Source: a virus. From it: a stretch of DNA of 29,488 nt. Of this stretch, positions 21,109 to 26,687 are shown in pieces. The stretch's first letter is position 1. Each line of letters opens with the position of its first letter. Position numbers and translations under genes: made by a program. Below the pieces are notes generated by a model, which made no database searches, was not told the origin of the DNA, and saw only the letters and a list, made by a program, of their open reading frames with translations. The DNA lies in IMG/VR virus record IMGVR_UViG_3300037847_004169, positions 1 through 29,488 of that record; one strand, written 5' to 3'.

Positions 21109-22258
21109 CTAACTCAATCCTCTCATTTTTATTTGGTTTTTGTTTTAGGTAGCCTTTAATTGTGCTTACTCTTGCTACCGTTAAATTATCATTCATAACT
21201 GCTAATGCTCTTGTTGCGAATTGGTCGCCAAGAGAAGAACCTCTAGCCATATTATCTATACAAATTGGGCCTACCCAACCCCATTCCTTATCGTCTTTAG
21301 GTTGTCTTACAAAAGTAGATACCATTTGTATGTCGCTTTTATACTGACTATTCTGTAATTTCCAATCATATTCATTACCAACAACATACATAGCCTGTGG
21401 TTCTCCATCATCCCATACCATTTTTATTCTAGTAGGATGTTTGTTAGCCATATCTGTTAATAATTGCTTGGCCCTATTCTCCACCAAGTCTTGTGTTCTA
21501 TTTTGCATCAAGAATGCTTTCATTCTTTTAATGTCCGAATCTAAAGGTTCTTGGCCAATAATAGTTTGATATAGTCTTTTTAAACCCATTCTCTTAAACT
21601 TACTATTCTTCCTACCATGAATATAATATCCACAAAAAGACTGTAAATCTTTTAATGACATACTTCCCCAAACGCCATCGTCTATTTCTAAAGCAAATTT
21701 TTTCTCTCCTATTTGAGACACATTCAACCTAACATCTTCCTTTTCAAACATGTTAAAGAAGTGGTATGGAACTCTATTTTCTAAAACATACTTTATGTCT
21801 TCCGGCATATTAGATGCTGAAAACAACACTTTCATTAGTTCCCCATTATCTTTAGTAAAACAAGACTTGAAAAGAACTCTTGCTAATATGTTAGACATAC
21901 TATTAATAGATTCATTCTTACCATTAATTTTATACTTACCATTTGTTCTAATTATGGATATTGGACAATCTTGAATGAAAATGATGCCATTCAAATCACC
22001 TTCTTTTAAGGCATGTGCGTTTCTCCTAACACCATAGTATCTAGTTTGCCTAGATTGACTAAACACACCCTTAAAAAATTTCTTCATTGAATCATGGATG
22101 GGGTCTTTTGCTCCCCTGTTAGGACTTATATGCACCATAGTTGCTCTTCTGCTTTTGCGTTGTTCACCATTATAATAAAACAAATCTGTTTTAATGGTAG
22201 TGGTATAGGTTTCTCTGCTATCTTCGGGTTTATCTATTTCTATTGTTAATTCTTGCAT
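21095..22258 (-). CDS. hypothetical protein, 387 aa, conserved-looking
   Basis: I do not recognise this protein, which is one of the larger unknowns in the window. It has an N-terminal mixed region with ARG/LYS-rich SMKKFFKGVFSQSRQTRYYGVRR, a beta segment (NGIIFIQDCPISIIRTNGKY), and helical middle parts. The C-terminal region has WGWVGPICIDNMARGSSLGDQF and a terminal stretch ARVSTIKGYLKQKPNK. Cysteines are few (C94-, C132-, C208- and C332-type positions). It lies between TFB and the zinc-finger genes, in the interval joining the E1/JAMM genes and the Ubl gene. ATG 22258 has GTGATAAA upstream. The length and composition indicate a real folded protein. Confidence 0.75.
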   Translation of the reverse strand: MQELTIEIDKPEDSRETYTTTIKTDLFYYNGEQRKSRRATMVHISPNRGAKDPIHDSMKKFFKGVFSQSRQTRYYGVRRNAHALKEGDLNGIIFIQDCPISIIRTNGKYKINGKNESINSMSNILARVLFKSCFTKDNGELMKVLFSASNMPEDIKYVLENRVPYHFFNMFEKEDVRLNVSQIGEKKFALEIDDGVWGSMSLKDLQSFCGYYIHGRKNSKFKRMGLKRLYQTIIGQEPLDSDIKRMKAFLMQNRTQDLVENRAKQLLTDMANKHPTRIKMVWDDGEPQAMYVVGNEYDWKLQNSQYKSDIQMVSTFVRQPKDDKEWGWVGPICIDNMARGSSLGDQFATRALAVMNDNLTVARVSTIKGYLKQKPNKNERIELDEMS

Positions 22259-22262
22259 TTTA

Positions 22263-22430
22263 TCACATCATATATATTTTTGAATTTGATTTAGGCACAC
22301 AATCTTTGTGCCTCTCTAATTTAATTTCTTCGGGCAATAATAGTTGCCCACCGCATACACGGCATCTAGTAGCGATTCTTTTTTTATACGACCTATGGCT
22401 ACTAACATAGTTCGGGTCTTTTTCCTTCAT
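22263..22430 (-). CDS. small C2HC zinc-finger protein, 55 aa
   Basis: C23-x-x-C26 (TRCRVCGG) with H41 and C44 (ERHKDC) forms a compact C2HC zinc finger. The first 22 residues are basic (SHRSYKKRIATR), which suggests nucleic-acid binding. ATG 22430 follows GGAG at 8 nt, and the stop lies 4 nt before the next ATG. It overlaps the upstream gene by 29 nt. The role is unknown. Confidence 0.62.
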   Translation of the reverse strand: MKEKDPNYVSSHRSYKKRIATRCRVCGGQLLLPEEIKLERHKDCVPKSNSKIYMM

Positions 22431-22746
22431 ATATTTCACTCCATTTTTTATTTATATTACACATTTTACATCCACAAGAAGTTTCACAATTCTCACTATG
22501 AAAATCTAGGGCTTCTAATTTGATAGGTAGATTTTCTTTCTTCCATTTTTCAAAACCCATGTGAACCGCATTCTTGTCTTCCCATAAAATATGATTTAAA
22601 AGTTGATTAACTGCATATCTTACATCTTGTTCATGGCGACCACTATTTATTAAAAATAGAAACCTGTTCTTAATGTGCGATTCAACTTTATACTTAGAAT
22701 GACAAAATACGACATACGCTGACTTCAAGAAGCCATCGTGTTTCAT
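22402..22746 (-). CDS. Cys-rich hypothetical protein, 114 aa
   Basis: No family is recognised. It is helical through the middle (ESHIKNRFLFLINSGR, DVRYAVNQLLNHILWED) with a Cys-rich segment near the C-terminus (NCETSCGCKMCNINKK), probably metal-binding, and a final Cys as the last residue. ATG 22746 (AGGTG upstream, 7-nt spacing) is preferred to GTG 22755. It is the first gene after the Ubl transcription unit and its hairpin, so it may be the start of a new transcript or a read-through product. Confidence 0.6.
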   Translation of the reverse strand: MKHDGFLKSAYVVFCHSKYKVESHIKNRFLFLINSGRHEQDVRYAVNQLLNHILWEDKNAVHMGFEKWKKENLPIKLEALDFHSENCETSCGCKMCNINKKWSEIYEGKRPELC

Positions 22747-22766
22747 ATGTCGCACCTATCAAAAAC

Positions 22767-22797
22767 GGGGAGAGAGGCTTTGAATACCTCTCTCCCC
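22767..22797 (-). terminator. 11-bp perfect hairpin downstream of the Ubl gene
   Basis: GGGGAGAGAGG (22767-22777) pairs with CCTCTCTCCCC (22787-22797) around a 9-nt loop. On the minus strand it follows the Ubl stop by 39 nt and is followed by a T-containing stretch (CGTTTTTGA), as expected of an archaeal or bacterial-style terminator or a transcript-stabilising hairpin. Together with the TATA box at 23076-23083 it frames the Ubl gene as its own transcription unit. Confidence 0.6.
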
Positions 22798-22836
22798 TAT
22801 CACAACTCAAAGGAATTAGAAATATCAATCTAACGC

Positions 22837-23040
22837 TTATTGTCCACCTACGATAGCAGGGGTCAATTGCACTTCCGATACTTCATCCCAATTGATTTCA
22901 TTGATGGTTTCACGGCTAACCATTATATCATCAACAAAAACCCAATGTGTAGGGTGTGTGTCTATCTGTTCAATCACTTCCGAACTAGCAAGTTGTAATT
23001 CGGTGTGTCCTGTTTCATTTTGTACTATCAATTTTATCAT
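22837..23040 (-). CDS. ubiquitin-like protein with C-terminal Gly-Gly-Gln
   Basis: This 67-aa protein has a beta-grasp order: strand MIKLIVQN, strand TELQLAS, helix SEVIEQIDTHP, strand HWVFVDDIMV, and the final strand VSEVQLTPAIVGG. The C-terminus TPAIVGG-Q resembles ThiS/MoaD/ubiquitin tails, with G65-G66 followed by one extra Gln, as in precursors that need trimming. The JAMM protease (18460-19071) could remove Q67, and the E1-like enzyme (19302-19856) could then adenylate G66. ATG 23040 has AGGAGA upstream. It is set apart from its neighbours with its own TATA box and hairpin, unlike nearly all other genes here, which suggests high or separately timed expression. Alternative: a sulfur carrier rather than a protein modifier. 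Confidence 0.75.
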   Translation of the reverse strand: MIKLIVQNETGHTELQLASSEVIEQIDTHPTHWVFVDDIMVSRETINEINWDEVSEVQLTPAIVGGQ

Positions 23041-23075
23041 ATTTATTTCTCCTGTTTCTTTTTCCTTTTAATCAC

Positions 23076-23083
23076 TATTTAAA
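23076..23083 (-). promoter_or_regulatory. TATA box of the ubiquitin-like gene
   Basis: On the minus strand GCTTTAAATAG contains TTTAAATA, a good archaeal TATA element. The element is about 40 nt upstream of the Ubl ATG, so transcription would be expected to start near 23054, giving a leader of roughly 14 nt that just includes the AGGAGA ribosome site. The 59-nt gap around it carries no gene, which is rare in this window. Confidence 0.55.
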
Positions 23084-23099
23084 GCGAGCCTAATTTGTT

Positions 23100-23198
23100 T
23101 CAGTCTTCACCAATGAGAGCCAATAAAGCAATAGGCCAACATATGATGAAAACTAAGCAATAAAGAATAAATGTGCTGAATTTGTCTATTTCACCCAT
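23100..23198 (-). CDS. single-TM mini-protein, 32 aa
   Basis: MGEIDKFS is followed by an uninterrupted hydrophobic helix (TFILYCLVFIICWPIALLAL) and a short IGED tail, giving one transmembrane segment. ATG 23198 overlaps the end of the previous gene by 8 nt with GGTG nearby. Very small but its composition is clearly membrane-like, and the frame fills an otherwise empty gap. Perhaps a lysis or membrane-remodelling factor, unproven. Confidence 0.5.
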   Translation of the reverse strand: MGEIDKFSTFILYCLVFIICWPIALLALIGED

Positions 23199-23466
23199 TA
23201 TTAGCACCATTTCCATTTATTTGCTTTTGCATCTCGTTATCGTCAATCTCAAACATTCTCTGTTCCCTCAAATATCCGTCTAAAATCATATCCAATTTTT
23301 CCGGCAAGGCTTCAAAAATACCTAAAATTAATCGTCTATTTAAAGACAACCATATTTTATGCTGAGTGTTTAGCATAACCTTTGGTTCATCATTTTCATT
23401 CATTGAAATTACCATTGGTGGTAGTTCCAAATCGCTTACTACATTAAATTCTACTTGTCTTTTCAT
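23191..23466 (-). CDS. hypothetical protein, 91 aa
   Basis: No family is recognised. It has an N-terminal beta region (RQVEFNVVSDLELPPMVISM, PKVMLNTQHKIWLSL), two helices (RRLILGIFEALPEKLDMILDGYL) and a polar, Asn/Gly-rich tail. ATG 23466 follows GTGATATA and abuts the preceding zinc-finger gene (1-nt overlap). It is the last gene before the Ubl promoter. Confidence 0.62.
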   Translation of the reverse strand: MKRQVEFNVVSDLELPPMVISMNENDEPKVMLNTQHKIWLSLNRRLILGIFEALPEKLDMILDGYLREQRMFEIDDNEMQKQINGNGANNG

Positions 23467-23762
23467 TATATCACTTCCATCGACATTAAGATAGTCTCAA
23501 CATCTTTATTTTTTATTGCCATCTCGACATTAGAAAAATCACTAGCACAAAACCTATCTGTTAAATCAATAAGTTTTGTAGCGAATGCTCTTGCTAATCT
23601 TTGCTTACTTATACTAGAGAGCATTTTACTTACCTCTAGTATTAAGTCCTGCATATGTTTTTCATTGGCCATACAAACATAGCATTGTTCTCTCATCATA
23701 ACATCGTGGTTATGATTCCAAGTTTTTATCCATCCTGTTCCATTACATTCATTACATTCCAT
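23466..23762 (-). CDS. zinc-finger protein, 98 aa, DnaJ-like CxxCxGxG
   Basis: C3-N-E-C6-N-G-T-G is a DnaJ-type half zinc centre completed by C27-x-x-C30 (QCYVC). The rest is helical (HMQDLILEVSKMLSSISKQRLARAFATKLI). It carries the exact repeated initiation cassette GAGGAATAAAAATG at ATG 23762. Similar small DnaJ-like zinc proteins occur in phages, usually of unknown function. It is also similar in style to the protein at 16242-16640. Confidence 0.68.
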   Translation of the reverse strand: MECNECNGTGWIKTWNHNHDVMMREQCYVCMANEKHMQDLILEVSKMLSSISKQRLARAFATKLIDLTDRFCASDFSNVEMAIKNKDVETILMSMEVI

Positions 23763-23771
23763 TTTTATTCC

Positions 23772-24398
23772 TCACATTAATTTTAAATTTGTATTATGGA
23801 TTTTGTTGTATATCATAATACCTTCATTGTATTTGTTTCGATAGTGGTTGTTAGGCCACCATTCGGGTGTTCTATCTTTCTTCCATTTAGCAAATTCCCA
23901 TTTACCTTCTAAGTAATAGTGTCTGTAAGAATCTATTACAAATTCCCAACAATGTTCACCATACTCATTATTTATTCTATATACATCAGCCATAGCAATA
24001 TCAACGGGTGTTGCTAGATTAGAATCACCATCATAGTCTATCGGGGTAGATAGTATTCTAGTATGTGTTCCATGAACTTTACCATATCTGTAAGTATATT
24101 CTACACATAAAGCAATAGCATGTTCAAACAACCACATAGTATTGTGGATATTCTTTCTAGCCCAAATAGTGCTAGGATGATTAAGCATAGCAGGTTTCAT
24201 CAAAGTTGATTCAATTTCTTGGTGGTATTCTTTGAGTCTTTTTAGACTTGGCTCATGGCCGTATCTATCAACAAACTCATTAAATAACGCATTAGTATGT
24301 AGCATTTGGCAACTTTCAGTTGGCATTTTAACTATGTGCTTATCTAGCATTTGTCTTGCTGATTCTTTAGGGTCTTTTGATAATGCGAATATATTCAT
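23772..24398 (-). CDS. phage-type conserved protein, 208 aa, function unknown
   Basis: The layout MNIFALSKDPKESARQMLDKHIVKMPTES, then HPSTIWARKNIHNTMWLFEHAIALCVEYTYRYGKVHGTH, is one I know from many tailed-phage genomes (DKHvVKM, NHPcxxWAR, EYTYRYGKxH). Annotations vary, sometimes as a pyrimidine-dimer glycosylase-like protein, without good evidence. The conserved His, Asp and Arg residues suggest an enzyme. ATG 24398 has GGTGATTGA upstream and overlaps the previous stop. It supports a virus rather than host origin for the window. The family resemblance is recalled, not searched. Confidence 0.72.
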   Translation of the reverse strand: MNIFALSKDPKESARQMLDKHIVKMPTESCQMLHTNALFNEFVDRYGHEPSLKRLKEYHQEIESTLMKPAMLNHPSTIWARKNIHNTMWLFEHAIALCVEYTYRYGKVHGTHTRILSTPIDYDGDSNLATPVDIAMADVYRINNEYGEHCWEFVIDSYRHYYLEGKWEFAKWKKDRTPEWWPNNHYRNKYNEGIMIYNKIHNTNLKLM

Positions 24399-24616
24399 TC
24401 AATCACCTTCTTTTGTGTCCAATACTGTAAAGACAACATAGCCAAAACCATTCCATTAAAGTTTGAAGCATTACAATTTTCTTTGAAATGACCCAAACCA
24501 ATATCTAATCCTTCTATGCTTTTTGCTAGGTAATAATCTCTTTCTTCTTTATCCGTAGATTCAAGCACACCGCCGAATCCTTGTTCTAATAATTTCCATA
24601 TTTCTTCTGTTTCCAT
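24395..24616 (-). CDS. hypothetical protein, 73 aa
   Basis: A helical acidic protein (METEEIWKLLEQGFGGVLEST, ERDYYLAKSIEGLDIGLGHF, NGMVLAMLSLQYWTQKKVIE) with no recognised family. It carries the exact GAGGAATAAAAATG initiation cassette at ATG 24616 and is coupled to the phage-type gene by ATGA. It is small, amphipathic and probably folds alone or binds a partner. Confidence 0.6.
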   Translation of the reverse strand: METEEIWKLLEQGFGGVLESTDKEERDYYLAKSIEGLDIGLGHFKENCNASNFNGMVLAMLSLQYWTQKKVIE

Positions 24617-24618
24617 TT

Positions 24619-24813
24619 TTATTCCTCCTTATTTTCTTCTTTATTCATTTTATGACCTAATCTAATTAGAGGTTCTTCTGTTATTTTACTAAGTAGATTT
24701 TCTAAAGTCTTTATAGGGTCTTTAATCAAATCTTCCTTATTCACTTTAAAATTATTTATGCCTCCAAGATGACACATAACTCCTATCATCTTAGTTTCTT
24801 TTTCTTTATTCAT
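24619..24813 (-). CDS. hypothetical protein, 64 aa
   Basis: No family is recognised. It starts MNKEKETKMIGVMCHLGG, with a middle helix (IKDPIKTLENLLSKITEE) and a charged tail (KMNKEENKEE). It uses the exact repeated cassette GAGGAATAAAAATG at ATG 24813 and lies 2 nt from its neighbours. It belongs to a series of small accessory genes after the helicase. Confidence 0.57.
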   Translation of the reverse strand: MNKEKETKMIGVMCHLGGINNFKVNKEDLIKDPIKTLENLLSKITEEPLIRLGHKMNKEENKEE

Positions 24814-24815
24814 TT

Positions 24816-25043
24816 TTATTCCTCTTTTATTATTGGGGGTATGTAGTCCTTGTCATACAGTTCATGTAGTTCTGTATGACAATGACTACAAAGTTGGACT
24901 AGAATATTGTCGTCTATATCTTCTAGTTCTAATGTTTTTATTTCCATGAATACCATGATTGAAGCCATTAGGCCACACTTATAGCATTTAGGAACTTTTT
25001 CTTTGTGTTCTTTTACAAAGAACCGCTTTATCCAATTGAACAA
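24816..25043 (-). CDS. degenerate HNH-like zinc protein, 75 aa, TTG start
   Basis: C20-x-x-C23 (KCYKCG) and NILVQLCSHCHTELHEL (C52, C55, H56, H60) match the outer zinc-binding shell and last helix of HNH endonucleases (NLxxLCxxCHxxxH). The central catalytic HH/DH segment between them is replaced (FMEIKTLELEDIDD), so it is probably a non-catalytic relic or DNA-binding treble clef. TTG 25043 with GGTGAT upstream fits the local pattern. TTG 25055 is an alternative that adds four residues. Confidence 0.58.
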   Translation of the reverse strand: MFNWIKRFFVKEHKEKVPKCYKCGLMASIMVFMEIKTLELEDIDDNILVQLCSHCHTELHELYDKDYIPPIIKEE

Positions 25044-25058
25044 CTTAATCACCAAGAA

Positions 25059-25235
25059 TCATAATTGACCCTTGAAGAATTTCTTGTAGGCTTCTATGAA
25101 TTTTCTTGCTCTTAGATGTTTATTTTCATCAAGAAACTTATCAAATTCTTTTATTAACCCAACAAGATATTCCCCATCCTTGTTTAAGTCTTCTTTTGGT
25201 TTACTGCGAGTTTGTCTTTTCTTCTTTTGTGTCAT
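25059..25235 (-). CDS. hypothetical basic protein, 58 aa
   Basis: The N-terminus is strongly basic (MTQKKKRQTRSKPK), followed by an amphipathic helix-rich region (YLVGLIKEFDKFLDENKHLRARKFIEAYKK in pieces). ATG 25235 has GGTGAAAGTGA upstream and overlaps the previous stop as ATGA. It is a plausible small nucleic-acid-binding protein. No family is recognised. Confidence 0.6.
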   Translation of the reverse strand: MTQKKKRQTRSKPKEDLNKDGEYLVGLIKEFDKFLDENKHLRARKFIEAYKKFFKGQL

Positions 25236-26566
25236 TCACTTTCACCTTCAAATGTTCCATAAGTATTCTTGTTGTAAATGAGCCTACTAGCAAGTCTTTT
25301 AGTTAAAGTAGAAGTATCTTCTTCATACCCTAGACTCTTTAGATAAGTTTCTTGTCTTGAAGTTATAGGCGTTCCATCACAAATTTTCTTAAGTGTTTGT
25401 AGTTGACTGGGTGTTAGTTCACTGCCCGAAGCCATTCTTCTTCTAATATCTATTAAGAAATTAGACTCCCATATACTTATAGGAAATGAACCATCGAAAG
25501 CAGGTAAACCATAGTAGTCGCACATGTTCTTGAACTCTTGTTGTTCTTGTAAATTGAACATCTCAAAACTATCTAATTCTATCTTTTGTGAAGAAAATTT
25601 ATTTTTATTAGATTCTTTTAATTGCATTTTGCGAACTCTTTCTTCCTCTTGATATTTTAGTCTTTGTTGTTCTCGCCTAATTTCATATTGTTTTTGTCTT
25701 TCTATTCGCTCTGCTTCTCGTTGCTCTCTCTGTCTTCTTGCATTTTCTTGATACTCAAGATGTTTCCTTGTTCTTTCTTCAAGTCTAGCATCTTCGGCTT
25801 CTAGTTTAGCCTTATGTGATATATCATACATAGCGTGGAAATATATCAAATCACTCCACAATTTATCATTAGGATAACCTCTTGTTGTTTGTTGAGGCTT
25901 TGGATTATGTGGATGATTCCATCGATAAACAATAGAAGACATTTGATAATCATCATCACCTATCTTTCCACTACCTCTTTTTAACATACGGCTTTTGATT
26001 TTAAATTTATTATCGGTATAACACCAATAAGTTTCTTTAGACTTGACATTTATTCTCAAATCAGCCTCTTTGATTCTATCGAACATTTGTGTAAAGTGTT
26101 CACCGTTCTCATGCCACCAAGCGGTAGCAATCATAGACTGTGTTCTTGTATTAATCCATTCTTGAATCATCTCATCAGTAATCTCCGAATCTTTCAGTCC
26201 TGTTCTCTCTTTAATTTCTCTAAGAATAAGATAAGAACCAATATGTTCACTACCAACACATTCTTCATTACCGTTCTCGGTGTTTCTAATTTTAAAGTGA
26301 TATACTACTCTATGTCCACAAAGACATTTACCTGCATGCTCATTAACCCAAGTTGGTCTTACTTGATTGTCATGTGTTCTATGCCAAACATCTCCGGTAG
26401 CAATCCATTCATGTTTTGCTTCATCGTAGTTATCAGCATTAGATAAGGCAACTAAATTAGCCTTTAGTTTTCTATCCCAATGCCCATTACCTAGACTTCT
26501 TTTGAACTTGATAGTTCCATCACCATTCATGTAACTTTCGCTACTCAACTCTTCTTCTCTTTCCAT
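25232..26566 (-). CDS. long coiled-coil protein with a Cys-containing domain, 444 aa
   Basis: Residues about 80-125 carry KCLCGHRVVYHFKIRN, then NEECVGSEHIG. This is a small Cys-based module I know from phage proteins (CxCGxxIxxxxxI..n..tg....VGSxCi). A long charged coiled coil (about 255-330, Glu/Arg/Gln-rich) follows. The C-terminal part has LTPSQLQTLKKICDG and a PITSRQETYLKSLGYEEDT..TKRLASRLI block, like the helical repeat seen in some phage and archaeal proteins. ATG 26566, with cassette GAGGAATAAAAATG, is preferred to an earlier start. It may act as a scaffold or nucleic-acid-binding factor. The function is unknown. Confidence 0.72.
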   Translation of the reverse strand: MEREEELSSESYMNGDGTIKFKRSLGNGHWDRKLKANLVALSNADNYDEAKHEWIATGDVWHRTHDNQVRPTWVNEHAGKCLCGHRVVYHFKIRNTENGNEECVGSEHIGSYLILREIKERTGLKDSEITDEMIQEWINTRTQSMIATAWWHENGEHFTQMFDRIKEADLRINVKSKETYWCYTDNKFKIKSRMLKRGSGKIGDDDYQMSSIVYRWNHPHNPKPQQTTRGYPNDKLWSDLIYFHAMYDISHKAKLEAEDARLEERTRKHLEYQENARRQREQREAERIERQKQYEIRREQQRLKYQEEERVRKMQLKESNKNKFSSQKIELDSFEMFNLQEQQEFKNMCDYYGLPAFDGSFPISIWESNFLIDIRRRMASGSELTPSQLQTLKKICDGTPITSRQETYLKSLGYEEDTSTLTKRLASRLIYNKNTYGTFEGESE

Positions 26567-26687
26567 TTTTATTCCTCCATTCATATATTTTCATTATTGT
26601 TGTGACAAACAAAGCGAAGAGTCCAAAACACACTATCTGTATTAAAGGTAGCATGTAATAGAACTCGACGCTTAATCTATCAGCCAT
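26541..26687 (-). CDS. single-TM mini-protein, 48 aa
   Basis: MADRLSVEFYY is followed by a hydrophobic segment (LPLIQIVCFGLFALFVTTI) and a strongly basic tail (WRNKNGKRRRVE), the topology of a small type-II-like membrane protein with a cytoplasmic positive end. It begins immediately after the helicase stop and overlaps the next gene's start by 26 nt. No clear ribosome site is visible. The gap 26567-26687 contains nothing else. The function is unknown. Confidence 0.5.
   Translation of the reverse strand: MADRLSVEFYYMLPLIQIVCFGLFALFVTTIMKIYEWRNKNGKRRRVE

Noticed and set aside
22837-23040. Thiamin or molybdopterin sulfur carrier (ThiS/MoaD)
   Set aside because: Possible by fold, but no thiamin or molybdopterin biosynthesis gene is present, and the residue beyond Gly-Gly plus a JAMM gene fit a processed modifier better. 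It is not fully excluded.
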